Under the pieces are notes generated by a model. That model was not told where the DNA came from and searched no databases. It saw only the letters and a list, made by a program, of their open reading frames with translations. From contig JAGDWD010000011.1 of assembly GCA_023255955.1 (NCBI GenBank), positions 1 through 64,000 on the forward strand: 64,000 bases of DNA, given 5' to 3'. The first letter of the stretch is position 1, and every line of letters begins with the position of its first letter. Shown piece after piece: positions 36,983 through 45,574 of the stretch. The position numbers and the translations under genes are program-made. The stretch is from Desulfurococcales archaeon (GTDB lineage: Archaea; Thermoproteota; Thermoprotei_A; Sulfolobales; NBVN01).

Positions 36983-37594
36983 ATGACGATAGTAGTTGAG
37001 ACTTGTGGTGTGGAATGTGTAACAACCGTAGAAGAATTAGTTTCTTTAAGTATGTCTTGGTTTCATGGGTACTACGCTAGATCTTGCCTAGAGGCTGGTA
37101 TATGTAAAGCCGTTATAGTCAAGGTAGGTGAAGAAAGTGTTGGTTCCGGGTTATACTATAAGGTCACAATCGAACCTCAACCCCTAGGCGTCATATACTA
37201 CGTAGTTGTGAAGGATGTTTTTAGGGGGTTAGGCTACGGTAAAGTTATAGTTTCTTCTATTGAAGAATTATTGAGCCAGGATGGTGTTAGATACTTCATA
37301 GCGACAACTAGAAAGGCAAATAACCCATCTATCAACATGTTTAGGAGCTTAGGCTACCTAGCTGTAGAGCTAAGCACATTAGGAGACCTCCTGGAGGTTA
37401 TCAGATACATTACATGTGGATACGATGATGACGTCCTCTTAATTAAAGGGGAGCTGGTCGAGAATGTTGAAGACGTTAAACTTGTTATAAGGCAATTAAT
37501 TAAGTCGAGGCGAAACATGAGTATAGTAAAAAACCTATGGGAGAGGATCTGCCACGAACCCTGGGTAAACCTACGTAAAAGAACCGCACCATAA
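36983..37594 (+). CDS. GNAT-family N-acetyltransferase
   Basis: Acetyl-CoA-dependent transferase. The cofactor motif is FRGLGYGKVIVSSIEELL, followed by the ARKANNPSINMFRSLGY-type segment (TTRKANNPSINMFRSLGY), typical of GNAT motif B. The 60-residue C-terminal tail is outside the core. The frame extends back to 36911 over the end of the peptidase gene, but ATG 36983 gives a normal N-terminus and avoids the overlap. Substrate unknown. Confidence 0.78.
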   Translation: MTIVVETCGVECVTTVEELVSLSMSWFHGYYARSCLEAGICKAVIVKVGEESVGSGLYYKVTIEPQPLGVIYYVVVKDVFRGLGYGKVIVSSIEELLSQDGVRYFIATTRKANNPSINMFRSLGYLAVELSTLGDLLEVIRYITCGYDDDVLLIKGELVENVEDVKLVIRQLIKSRRNMSIVKNLWERICHEPWVNLRKRTAP

Positions 37595-37727
37595 ACACCT
37601 CTAGCTTACATACTTACATACTGAAAGCTTCACTTGAGGATTAGGTTAATTAGGTGAAGGAATTTATGAATAGTATTTTATGAAGTACGTACACCCCTAC
37701 ACCCCGTTACACCTTAATGAAGTTGGT

Positions 37728-38047
37728 GGTCGGTGCCGGCTATAACCCGCCTTCTGTACTACGGCGGCATTAGACTGTGCGGCCTACCCGCACCTCACAC
37801 GGCTACTCATCGGTGCTGCTCGGCCTTGCTCCCGGAGGGACGGCCGTTTCATCGCATCCACCCCCATACTCCGCGGGTTACTGACCCCCCGTTACCGGGG
37901 AGTCCTCACCGCATCATCGACATCTAGGGGTGGCCGTGTCGTTTCTGTGCCGTTGCCGCGGGTCTCCCCGCGCTCCTTGCGGAGCCTCCGTGCCGTGTGG
38001 AGGGCGGTGTTTCCTCAGCTCTCCGTAGCCGCCAGCCGGCTCCGACC
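37728..38047 (-). ncRNA. rnpB: RNase P RNA
   Basis: GC-rich 320-nt RNA. Helix P1 is formed by the two ends (GGTCGG-A-GCCGGCT with AGCCGGC-A-CCGACC). Conserved region marks appear in order on the minus strand: GAGGAAAC near the 5' end, ACAGAAAC in the middle, GATGAAACGG, and near the 3' end AGTCTAATGCC then ACAGAAGGCGGGTTAT. These are the universal RNase P core segments. Ends were set by P1 and may be off by a few bases. Confidence 0.95.
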
Positions 38048-38136
38048 ACCGACGCTGAAGTGTTTCTGAAGATAATAATGTTTTAGCTGTTCTAAGCTAC
38101 TAATAAAGCTAACAGCGGACCTCCTTATCTTGAGCT

Positions 38137-38172
38137 GACCTCCTCCCTGCCCTAAAGGACGAGACTTTCAGT
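38137..38172 (+). repeat. Dispersed palindromic relic, copy 3
   Basis: TCCCTGCCCTAAAGGACGAG is the clearest copy after that at 60976. It lies between RNase P RNA and the ASCH gene without any transposase. Confidence 0.45.
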
Positions 38173-38219
38173 TGTAATGCTTAACTACCGTAATTAAATT
38201 GATTTCATGGGGTGGGTTG

Positions 38220-38813
38220 ATGACTAGAGGTAAGGTATTTCTTAGGAGACATCTAATGCTGAGTAAAAAGTATGCTGAGCTATTGCTAAACGGTGTGAAG
38301 AAGGCAACTATAAGGTTAGGTTATGTAATCCCTAAACATGATGAAGTAATAATACATAGTGGTGGTAAGCCTATAGCTAAGGCTAAGATAGTTGGTGTTG
38401 AGTATAAGAAGGTGAGGGAGTTAACTGATGATGATGCTAAGCTTGACGGCTTCAATAACGTCAGTGAACTCCTCAAAGAGTTGAGGAGGGTATATAATGG
38501 GCTACGCCAGGATGATGTCGTATCAATAATAAAACTTGAGGTAACTCAAAGATTTGATAAGCTTAGGAGTGATGATATGTATTACGGGATAGCTCCATCC
38601 GATATAGCTAGGATAGGGCTGAGATATATAAGAGACAGATTAAACGAAGAGGATCTCAAAATACTTGAACTCCTGGGGAGAGGGTACTCCATTAGAGAGG
38701 TTGCGAACATGTTGTATGGCTCACCACTAAAGAGATTGAAGGTGCGGAGAGCTCTCAGGAAAGCTCTCAGGGAGTTAATTAAGGAGGGAATCATAAAACC
38801 ACAAAATGATTAA
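38220..38813 (+). CDS. ASCH-domain protein with C-terminal HTH
   Basis: The N-terminal 110 residues form a PUA-like ASCH domain (KYAELLLNGVKKATIRLGY is the opening pattern, later AKIVGVEYKKVRELTDDDA), thought to bind RNA or a modified base. The C-terminal 60 residues are a winged or HTH region (LKILELLGRGYSIREVANML). A regulator or RNA-handling protein is likely. ATG 38220, 7 nt after GGGGTGG, is preferred to TTG 38199. Confidence 0.75.
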   Translation: MTRGKVFLRRHLMLSKKYAELLLNGVKKATIRLGYVIPKHDEVIIHSGGKPIAKAKIVGVEYKKVRELTDDDAKLDGFNNVSELLKELRRVYNGLRQDDVVSIIKLEVTQRFDKLRSDDMYYGIAPSDIARIGLRYIRDRLNEEDLKILELLGRGYSIREVANMLYGSPLKRLKVRRALRKALRELIKEGIIKPQND

Positions 38814-39256
38814 ACATATAGAGTCCACAGAAACCCGAGGAACATGTTAGACCTGGATTTCACTTACTTCCCACTATTGAAGATAAGCTTCCAACTGTGA
38901 AGGAATACAATTAATCTCTCAGCTTGACTAGTTAATGGAATCCCTTCTTTGCGAGTCGAGCCCACTACATTCCCACTTAAACTCATGACAGCGGAGACCC
39001 CTCCTTTTCCATTCTAGATTCTTGCAGACATTATGTTTCCGTAAGATCATATTTAAGTTGATGACCAGTAACGTACTTTATACAAACTAGTTTATAATAC
39101 TTTCTAAAGCATTATATTAAGAGTAATATCCCATATTGCAGTCTCAATCAATTACTTAAATCACATATAAGTTAACAGAAAGATGCTGTCATTATTCAGA
39201 GGAAAAATAAGGGTGTCCTACAGATGTGTGAGCTCTGACCCCTTCTTTGCGTGTGG
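38814..39256. other. AT-rich non-coding stretch
   Basis: No credible gene. A 12-nt word, CCCTTCTTTGCG, occurs at 38942-38953 and again at 39240-39251, the second close to the MazG terminator hairpin. A GGAGACCCCTCC run at 38994-39005 mildly recalls the palindromic relics. Confidence 0.45.
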
Positions 39257-39276
39257 AGTGGGAATAGTATCCCACT
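39257..39276 (-). terminator. Hairpin just past the MazG stop
   Basis: Perfect 7-bp inverted repeat AGTGGGA/TCCCACT with a 6-nt loop, 3 nt beyond the MazG stop codon on the minus strand. Archaeal terminators usually rely on T runs, so its role is a guess. Confidence 0.35.
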
Positions 39277-39279
39277 AGT

Positions 39280-39534
39280 TTAAACATCACCATATTTCTT
39301 TCTAAAAGCTTTTTCAGCATCTATACCTAGTAGGTTAGCTAGTGATAATGTCCATGCTATAACATCGGCTATCTCTTCTTCAATGTTTTCTGTGTCGTTA
39401 TTGAGTATGGCGTTAGCAAGTTCACCTACTTCTTCGACTAGCCAGGTAAACGTTGCGTAAACACCTCTCTCTGAGTCTCTCTTAAAGAACATCTGATGCA
39501 TCAGTTTCTGAGCTTCTTTTATTGTCAGCATCAC
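39280..39534 (-). CDS. MazG-like nucleotide pyrophosphohydrolase
   Basis: A minimal 84-residue all-alpha NTP pyrophosphohydrolase. The metal-binding pattern is complete: WLVEEVGELANAI then EEEIADVIAW. Such small MazG proteins clean up unwanted nucleotides; the exact substrate cannot be read. Start is GTG 39534 or ATG 39531. Single gene. Confidence 0.88.
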   Translation of the reverse strand: MMLTIKEAQKLMHQMFFKRDSERGVYATFTWLVEEVGELANAILNNDTENIEEEIADVIAWTLSLANLLGIDAEKAFRKKYGDV

Positions 39535-39604
39535 GTTCCCGAGTGTTAGCTGTGGGAGTATGTATTTATATTTAAGTAAAGCTGAGATGTGTTGGTGTTA
39601 GACG

Positions 39605-39775
39605 CTGTCTAGTAGGAGTAGGAAAAGAAAAGAAGCTCCGATATCTCCTGCTGCAGGGCTTGTGCGGTTCTTTGAGGAAGCAGAGTCAGTACTTGAAATA
39701 ACTCCTAAGCAGTTGGTGATAGTATCCATCATATTCATAATGTCTATCGCGTTGCTGAATCTACTAGCTAGATAG
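39605..39775 (+). CDS. secG: Preprotein translocase SecG/Sec61-beta, CTG start
   Basis: A 56-residue protein: basic N-terminus (SSRSRKRKEAP), the archaeal motif AAGLVRFFEE, and one membrane helix (LVIVSIIFIMSIALLNLL). This is the full Sec61-beta pattern. The frame opens after a TAG at 39599-39601; no ATG, GTG or TTG exists before the conserved motif, so CTG 39605 is the only near-standard start. GGTG at 39594-39597 gives a 7-nt spacing. The 3' end overlaps porB (minus) by 12 nt. Confidence 0.88.
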   Translation: MSSRSRKRKEAPISPAAGLVRFFEEAESVLEITPKQLVIVSIIFIMSIALLNLLAR

Positions 39776-40654
39776 TTTCAATATCGTTGACCAGTACTCA
39801 TCCACCTCCTTCTCTATTTCCCTAACTAGTTCCTCAGATATCTCTCTGAAACGTCCCTGCCTCTTTAGATACTCAACTATAGGCTTCCTCCTACTCTTAT
39901 CAATGTATGGTCTACTAGGTGGGGATATAGTGATCTTGCCTTTCTCAGCCTCCAGTAGAACCCACATCCCCGTCTCAATAGCTAACCTAGCCATCTCAAC
40001 AGTTTCTGACGGGTCGAACCTCCATCCAACTGGACACGGGGCATGTAGATGTATGTATTTGAACCCCCTCATAGAGGCTGCTTTACGTAATTTCTCTATG
40101 AAGTCTAGTGGATATGCTACACTAGCTGTAGCAACATATGGAATACCGTGGGACATCATTATTAACGGCATATTCTTCTTAGACTCAGTCTTCCCCCTCC
40201 ACGTAGTTGTGGTCCAAGCTCCTTTAGGTGTTAGGGATGATCTCTGTATTCCCGTATTCATGTAGGCCTCGTTATCTACACATACATGGATTATGTTACC
40301 ATTCCTCTCCGCTGCCCCGGAGAGAGTTGCGAAACCTATGTCAGCCGTAGCACCATCCCCAGCCCAGACAACTACAACCCCGTCCTCACCCAGCAACTCC
40401 TTCGCTACAGCAACCCCCTCAGCAACAGCATCGGAGGACGCGAAGGCCACGTTTATTATCGGGAACGAGAGTCCTGAGCCGGGATGCAGACCTTGAATTA
40501 TAGATGTACAGCCAGCAGGTATAACTAATATGGCCCTCCTACCCAAGGCCATACCAACATATCTCAAACCCATAGTCTCTGGACAGCCCGGGCAGGCAGC
40601 ATTACCTGGTAGGACATACTTCTCTCTAGGTAGATCCCTTATAGTCAACGGCAT
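39764..40654 (-). CDS. porB: 2-oxoacid:ferredoxin oxidoreductase beta subunit (PorB)
   Basis: TPP-binding catalytic subunit. It shows GNAACPGCPETMGLR with cluster-binding cysteines, VVWAGDGATADIGF (the GDG of the TPP site) and a later Cys in HAPCPVGW. With PorA, C and D it oxidises pyruvate or a branched 2-oxoacid to acyl-CoA and reduced ferredoxin. The frame reaches back to 40699, but ATG 40654, after AAGGTGATGG, avoids the porA overlap. Confidence 0.92.
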   Translation of the reverse strand: MPLTIRDLPREKYVLPGNAACPGCPETMGLRYVGMALGRRAILVIPAGCTSIIQGLHPGSGLSFPIINVAFASSDAVAEGVAVAKELLGEDGVVVVWAGDGATADIGFATLSGAAERNGNIIHVCVDNEAYMNTGIQRSSLTPKGAWTTTTWRGKTESKKNMPLIMMSHGIPYVATASVAYPLDFIEKLRKAASMRGFKYIHLHAPCPVGWRFDPSETVEMARLAIETGMWVLLEAEKGKITISPPSRPYIDKSRRKPIVEYLKRQGRFREISEELVREIEKEVDEYWSTILKLSS

Positions 40655-40659
40655 CACCA

Positions 40660-41838
40660 TCACCTTAACGGGTAAAACTCTAGATGGTTCTCCACCCAAC
40701 CCACCTCCGATACCTCATTCACGAACCTCTCACCTATCTTAACGAAATCCTCGTAATTCACGTCGAAGCCTGCTAACCCAGCTACCACATTCTTAATCGG
40801 GATAGTGACGTTCTTTCCTTGGAAGTATGCTGCTAGGTCTAGGAAGATAGGTCCCGCAGACCCAGCGGAGATAGATCTGTCTAGAACTACCACACCCTTC
40901 TTTCCTCTAGCTATCTCCAGTATCCTAGCTCCTGGGAACGGTCTTATGTACCTAACCTTAAGAACCCCGAACCTGTAGCCCATGTCCCGAAGTTTATCTA
41001 TAGCTAGCCTCATATCACCGACCCACGCACCTGCCCCAATAAACAGGAAGTCAGCGTCCTCACATCTATAACACTCAACTAACCCCCCATAATACCTACC
41101 GGTGAGCTTCCCCCACTCGCGGTCAACTTCATCGATGACCTGGGTAGACCTCCCCAAAGCTTCGTGAACATCCCAACGCATCTTAGCATTTAGTAGTAGG
41201 TCCGACGGGATGTTACCCATGATTAGCGGGTCCCCGAACCTTATGGTGTAGGGTTGTCTCCTCTCAGGTAAGAACGAGTCGACCACCTCCTGCTCCGGCA
41301 CCTCCACAGGTTCGACGGTGTGACTAAGAATGAACGCGTCGAGCCCCACCATCCCAGGTAGGAAGACCCTGGGGTCCTCAGTTATTCTGAAGAGCTTTAT
41401 GGTCTCATCTAATACCTCCTGATTGGTCTCCGCCATAACTATCAACCACCCAGTATCTCTCTGACCCATTATGTCGTGATGATCCGTCCATATATTCCAC
41501 GGAGGACCTATAGTCCTCGTGACTACAGCCATAACTAGGGGTACCCTGGCCTGGGCCGTCCACCAAACCATCTCATGCATATATAGAAGACCGTGTGATG
41601 ATGTAGCTGTGAACGCTCTCACCCCTGCTGTCGCAGCTCCGTAGACAGCTGAGAGGGCTGAGTGCTCAGACTCTACTCTTATCATCTTAATATCAGCATC
41701 CCCCGAATCAACCATCTCAGAGAGTTTCTCGACTATGGTTGTTTGAGGAGTTATCGGGTATGCTGAGACTACCTTCACCCTGGAGAGCTTAACTGCGTAA
41801 GCTACGCAGTGGTTACCTGTTAAGGTAAGCTTTACCAT
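40660..41838 (-). CDS. porA: 2-oxoacid:ferredoxin oxidoreductase alpha subunit (PorA)
   Basis: Holds the pyrimidine domain and the domain that swings over TPP. Visible parts are NHCVAYAVKLSRVKVVSAYPITPQTT and the ESEHSALSAVYGAATAGVR segment with the catalytic Glu, and the GAGAWVGD turn. The 2-oxoacid preference (pyruvate or isovalerate type) cannot be told here. A GAGGTGTG in the porD end places the start at ATG 41838. Confidence 0.93.
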   Translation of the reverse strand: MVKLTLTGNHCVAYAVKLSRVKVVSAYPITPQTTIVEKLSEMVDSGDADIKMIRVESEHSALSAVYGAATAGVRAFTATSSHGLLYMHEMVWWTAQARVPLVMAVVTRTIGPPWNIWTDHHDIMGQRDTGWLIVMAETNQEVLDETIKLFRITEDPRVFLPGMVGLDAFILSHTVEPVEVPEQEVVDSFLPERRQPYTIRFGDPLIMGNIPSDLLLNAKMRWDVHEALGRSTQVIDEVDREWGKLTGRYYGGLVECYRCEDADFLFIGAGAWVGDMRLAIDKLRDMGYRFGVLKVRYIRPFPGARILEIARGKKGVVVLDRSISAGSAGPIFLDLAAYFQGKNVTIPIKNVVAGLAGFDVNYEDFVKIGERFVNEVSEVGWVENHLEFYPLR

Positions 41839-41840
41839 AA

Positions 41841-42119
41841 TCACACCTCACTAACCATCCTGATAGCTTTAGTTGGACAGACTGAGGCACATACACCACA
41901 ACCCTTACAGTATACGTAGTCTACTCTCACCTTGAACCTACCACCCACATCTTCAACATCGATAACGCTATCCGGGCAGTAGAGCCAGCAGATTCCACAC
42001 CCAATACATTTTCCTTGATCTATCTCAGGTTTTCTAAATCTCCAGCTACCTGTAGCTCCCTGAACCCCGATCTTAGGTCTAGAGAGAGGTAGGAGGGGGT
42101 TACCCACCTCCAATCTCAC
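41841..42119 (-). CDS. porD: 2-oxoacid:ferredoxin oxidoreductase delta subunit (PorD)
   Basis: Ferredoxin-like subunit with two [4Fe-4S] motifs: CIGCGICWLYCP and CKGCGVCASVCP, carrying electrons away from the PorB cluster. The N-terminal SRPKIGVQGATGSWRF is typical. It overlaps the porC end by 20 nt. GTG start is taken; TTG 42113 is also possible. Confidence 0.93.
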   Translation of the reverse strand: MRLEVGNPLLPLSRPKIGVQGATGSWRFRKPEIDQGKCIGCGICWLYCPDSVIDVEDVGGRFKVRVDYVYCKGCGVCASVCPTKAIRMVSEV

Positions 42120-42675
42120 TCACCTCATGGTATGCTCTCTCCGCTGCTGTAACATTAAGCTCTGCCATACGTCCTGACAGCATATTTCTAATGGACTCCA
42201 AGACGCTGTCGAGCCTTATACCTAAAACCCGGGACAGTGCGCCGACCATTGCTATGTTAACTAGGGGCCATCCTGCGAGGACCAGCCCCAGGTCTAGGGC
42301 AATCCTAGTAGCGTTTACTGTGTACAGCTTCACCTCCCTAGAGATGTTAGGTCTCGTAGGAGAGTTTATCACTACAATACCACGATCTTTTAAGCCATCA
42401 AACACATTAACGTAGCTCATTATCGATGGATCTAGAACAACTACCACGTCAGGATTTCGAACCATAGACCTAGTCATAACCCTACCACGACTCAACCTAG
42501 CGAAAGCAGCGACAGGCGCACCACGTCTTTCAGCTCCAAAGAAAGGGAAAGCCGTCCCCCAGAAGCCGTCCCTGACTGCGGAGTCTACAGTAATGTGTGC
42601 GGCGGTGACGGCTCCCTGCCCTCCCCTACCATGGAATCTTAACTCAATCAAACTACGCTCAGCAATTAAACCCAC
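42100..42675 (-). CDS. porC: 2-oxoacid:ferredoxin oxidoreductase gamma subunit (PorC)
   Basis: First gene of porC-porD-porA-porB. The family opening FHGRGGQGAVTAAHI and FFGAERRGAPVAAFAR are present, with VVVLDPSIM and a late NVAMVGALSR-like strand (VNIAMVGALSRVLG). The 191-residue length is normal. An AT-rich spacer (42700-42800) lies upstream and probably holds the operon promoter. Confidence 0.92.
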   Translation of the reverse strand: MGLIAERSLIELRFHGRGGQGAVTAAHITVDSAVRDGFWGTAFPFFGAERRGAPVAAFARLSRGRVMTRSMVRNPDVVVVLDPSIMSYVNVFDGLKDRGIVVINSPTRPNISREVKLYTVNATRIALDLGLVLAGWPLVNIAMVGALSRVLGIRLDSVLESIRNMLSGRMAELNVTAAERAYHEVSEIGGG

Positions 42676-42800
42676 TTACTACCCACGCAAAGCTTGGACT
42701 GAGTATTTAAAATTGTTATTATTTCTAACTAATTTTACTTATACAGTTAATATAATGTTAGTTACCTATAAGTAACCCACGTCGATAGCTACCTCCAACT

Positions 42801-44132
42801 CTAAAGACCATAAAAATCTGATACGTGCCTCGGTTCCCTAAATACGCAGTCAACCCCAGCTATAGGTAGCTGCTCCGGAATACTTAAGTGCTTTGCTGAC
42901 CCGCAGCTAGGTAGGTAAACGCCTGGAGACAGCTCCCGCGGTAGGATCCGGGTCTCCGGGGTTAGATTCGAGGATCTGAAACCACATGAAGGGCATTTAT
43001 ATCCCTTCCCCTTACCAGCAGACTTCATTCTCTTACCACACTTAGGGCACTTAGGGTTCATCCTTAAGTAGCTGGTTGCTAGATCCAATATCTCAATATA
43101 CTCGACGTGAAGGACCGGTTCCAGGCTACTCCAAGCTTTCACCACACCACAAAATCTAACTACATCACCTCGCCTCAGTAAACTAGCATACCGAGTTAGC
43201 CCAGTCTCTTTAAATACTACTACTCTAAGCCTCCCATAACCATCATCAACTGAGAGCAGGACATCCCCACCAACCATCACTGAGACTTCCTCAACCCTCC
43301 CAGCGACACAACCAGTTCTAAAAGGCTTGAGCTCTACGGACGCTCTCGGAATCATGTGGTCTCCTGTTGCTTGATTCGTTTTAAAAATAATCCAACCCTC
43401 TATAGGCTCCTTAAAACGTAGGTAGCTTAATGTACCCACAAGCTTCTCGGGGTCGAGGCCGCGTATGCCTAGTAGTATGGGGTCAGGTCCTTTAGGGACA
43501 GATACATCCCTCTCATTCTCATGATCATAACTACAGAAAGTAGTGTACTCGGGTATTAGGTCGAGGGATCTTAACCTCTCAACATCCACGGATCTCTCAG
43601 TCTTCCCGGCATTGAGAGGGTGTCTATACACTAACAACTCATACGTACATCTCGTACCACGCCATCCTATTGCCGCTAAAGCTCCCACACATCCTCTACT
43701 CAACCCTAACGGTAGCATCACACCCTTGACACGGTCTATGACGGCCTTCACATAATCTAAGTGGACGAAGTCCGTCAACGCCTTAAGGTATATATCGTAG
43801 AGTATGTTATCGGGATCCCCGAAAACTATCGCTACACCGACCTTAGAAACATCACCCAAAGCTCTGGAGACATAGCTCGTAACTTCATCCGTAACCTCCT
43901 CGATTAGGAGGTCCGGGGCTACATTCTCACTGACCTCCAGCTTTAACGCTACTGCACCGTTACCCCGTGTCTTACCTGGTACGGCCGGGTTTAGTCTAAT
44001 AAGTAGTGGATAATCCAGGAGCCTATCTATAAAGCCCTTCACATATAACCTCTTAAATATCCTGTACAACGCGTGTGTTGTGCAGCCACCGTAGAGGGAG
44101 TCCGCACTATCTATACCTATAGCAACCTTCAA
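42801..44132 (-). CDS. tiaS: tRNA-Ile2 2-agmatinylcytidine synthetase TiaS
   Basis: Attaches agmatine to C34 of tRNA-Ile2 (CAU) so it reads AUA only. N-terminal KVAIGIDSADSLYGGCTTH (kinase-like), GKTRGNGAVALKL, a central SRGCVGALAAIGW and an OB-fold part lead to a C-terminal zinc ribbon (CPKCGKRM, CPSCGFR). Homologues begin at the KVAIGID strand, so TTG 44132, 2 nt after the upstream gene's stop, is chosen; the frame reaches 44165. Confidence 0.92.
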   Translation of the reverse strand: MKVAIGIDSADSLYGGCTTHALYRIFKRLYVKGFIDRLLDYPLLIRLNPAVPGKTRGNGAVALKLEVSENVAPDLLIEEVTDEVTSYVSRALGDVSKVGVAIVFGDPDNILYDIYLKALTDFVHLDYVKAVIDRVKGVMLPLGLSRGCVGALAAIGWRGTRCTYELLVYRHPLNAGKTERSVDVERLRSLDLIPEYTTFCSYDHENERDVSVPKGPDPILLGIRGLDPEKLVGTLSYLRFKEPIEGWIIFKTNQATGDHMIPRASVELKPFRTGCVAGRVEEVSVMVGGDVLLSVDDGYGRLRVVVFKETGLTRYASLLRRGDVVRFCGVVKAWSSLEPVLHVEYIEILDLATSYLRMNPKCPKCGKRMKSAGKGKGYKCPSCGFRSSNLTPETRILPRELSPGVYLPSCGSAKHLSIPEQLPIAGVDCVFREPRHVSDFYGL

Positions 44133-44133
44133 A

Positions 44134-44403
44134 CTATTTCCTTTCGAATGTCTTACCTTCAACAACCACCATTGTGAGGGTAGACTTAACCTTAGGTAGC
44201 TTCCTAATCTTATTAGTTATCACGTCCTTTAATTCCTCGATAGTTCTTGCTCTAACTTTAACCACTATATCGTAGACACCGTACACTACACTCGCTTCAA
44301 CAACTCCATCTATTGTGGAGAGCTGTTCCAGGACCTCGTCCTCCGCTCCTATATCCGTATTCAGTAACACTATAGCTGTAGCCAGACTTTCAGGCATTCT
44401 CAC
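44134..44403 (-). CDS. Stand-alone Lrp/AsnC ligand-binding domain (RAM) protein
   Basis: 89 residues with the RAM fold pattern: ATAIVLLNTDIGAEDEVLEQL, then VYGVYDIVVKVRA and KLPKVKSTLTMVVV. It has no HTH, so it is a free effector-binding domain, perhaps sensing an amino acid and pairing with a full Lrp regulator elsewhere. ATG 44397 is the more usual start. It is directly upstream of tiaS and likely in the same transcript. Confidence 0.8.
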   Translation of the reverse strand: MRMPESLATAIVLLNTDIGAEDEVLEQLSTIDGVVEASVVYGVYDIVVKVRARTIEELKDVITNKIRKLPKVKSTLTMVVVEGKTFERK

Positions 44404-44436
44404 ACCAAGATATACTCAAGCAATAGACATTTAAAT

Positions 44437-44676
44437 CTATATCTCGGTTGCTGACCGCAAGTCTATTTCCTTGACGGAATCCCTACCCGCCTCAGCTCTA
44501 GCTGGCTCTACCTTTATATATGGTAGCTCATCACTTACATCGTCAGGTACGTAAACTAAGGATATCTCATAGTACTTCTTCATCTTCTCTATCAATAAAC
44601 TAAGCCTCCCCAGGTTCTGGTACGACCTAGGGTTGAACCCTATAAACACAACTAACCTGTCCTTATCCATCACCAC
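44437..44676 (-). CDS. Small protein of unknown function
   Basis: 79 residues: a hydrophobic strand (RLVVFIGFNP), a helix with SLLIEKMKKYYEISLVY, then a polar acidic end (YIKVEPARAEAG onward). A GTGTGGTG precedes ATG 44670. The alpha/beta order and the VYVPDD turn suggest a small folded protein, but I recognise no family. It may lead the Lrp-like/tiaS string. Confidence 0.55.
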   Translation of the reverse strand: MVMDKDRLVVFIGFNPRSYQNLGRLSLLIEKMKKYYEISLVYVPDDVSDELPYIKVEPARAEAGRDSVKEIDLRSATEI

Positions 44677-44898
44677 ACCAGAACAGGTCTCAATACAGAA
44701 CCCTTATAAAATCTAGAGCAAATGACCTCAACACTTAAAGAATTACGGCTCTACCTGTAGAGTACATAAACTTCGGTTCCACACTCACAGAGCGGCTCAC
44801 CTAGGAACCCGTAAATTAAAACATGGTGAGAGATTGCGAGGTACTACCCTTTAGTAACATGCTTGAGCTTATTTTTTCTAATAAGCATGTAGCTTGGT

Positions 44899-45276
44899 GT
44901 GAATGTGCAGAGGTTACCTCCTGAAGTAGAGAAAGCTTTGGCGAAGTACCAGGAAGTAGAAACCCAGCTAGCGTCAGTAATGACTCAGAAAGGGACGGTG
45001 ATATCCTATATAAGGGAGATGGAGAGAGCCCTAGGAATACTTAAAGAACTTCCAGGAGACGCTACAGTCTACAGAAGTACTGGCCACGTACTCGTTCGCG
45101 TAGCTAGAGATGAAGCCATCAAGGACCTCGAGAATAAGAAGGAGGAGCTTGAGATAAGATTAACAAGCTTAGAGAAGATGGAGGAGATACTTAAGAAGCA
45201 GCTTGAGGAGCTGAGAAACACCCTCAGTAAATACATGAAGCAGGCCCCATCAACTAAAGAAGAGAAAGAGGAGTAG
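44899..45276 (+). CDS. pfdB: Prefoldin beta subunit
   Basis: Hexameric chaperone subunit that holds unfolded proteins. Two coiled-coil arms (about 10-50 and 85-118) flank the short beta hairpin region (ATVYRSTGHVLVRV). The opening QRLPPEVEKALAKYQ and length of about 125 are standard. GTG 44905 (giving MQRLPP) fits family starts slightly better than 44899. Confidence 0.92.
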   Translation: MNVQRLPPEVEKALAKYQEVETQLASVMTQKGTVISYIREMERALGILKELPGDATVYRSTGHVLVRVARDEAIKDLENKKEELEIRLTSLEKMEEILKKQLEELRNTLSKYMKQAPSTKEEKEE

Positions 45277-45449
45277 CTATCCAGACACGCATTTCACGAT
45301 GTTTGAAACTCTCCCAGGAGCTTCACCACCCAACCCCTCGCTACCCTAGAAGATAGAGCTTTTAATCGCGGGAGTATCAACGCTATATGCTGTAGCTAAC
45401 ACATCCTAACTCACGCTTAAAAACTTCTAGTCGGTAAGTGTTTTATGGA

Positions 45450-45574
45450 GGGCCCGTAGCTCAGCCAGGCAGAGCGGCGGATGAAGGCCGAAGCTCCAGT
45501 CCGGGTCTTAGGACCTTTCGGGATGACTTGGAGAGACCCGTAGGTCGGGGGTTCAAGTCCCCCCGGGCCCACCA
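45450..45574 (+). tRNA. tRNA-Lys (CTT) with two apparent introns
   Basis: Acceptor GGGCCCG/CGGGCCC, D-arm GCTC/GAGC, T-arm GGGGG/CCCCC, encoded CCA. Between D- and T-arms there are 48 extra nt. Removing 45481-45503 (23 nt) and 45511-45535 (25 nt) gives a 74-nt tRNA with anticodon arm GCGGG/CCCGT and anticodon CTT. Exon ends match lysine tRNAs (GAGCGGCGG ... CCGTAGGTC). A TATA-like CTTAAAAAC lies at 45416-45424. Intron borders may be a base or two off, and G32 would be unusual. Confidence 0.75.

Noticed and set aside
37733-37927. Small reading frame over the GC-rich region near 37.8 kb
   Set aside because: The region is RNase P RNA on the other strand; the frame is incidental.
45504-45540. 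Reading the tRNA at 45450 as tRNA-Leu (TAG) from the stem CGGGT/ACCCG
   Set aside because: It lacks the long variable arm of leucine tRNAs and would need an odd intron before position 27; lysine exons fit better.
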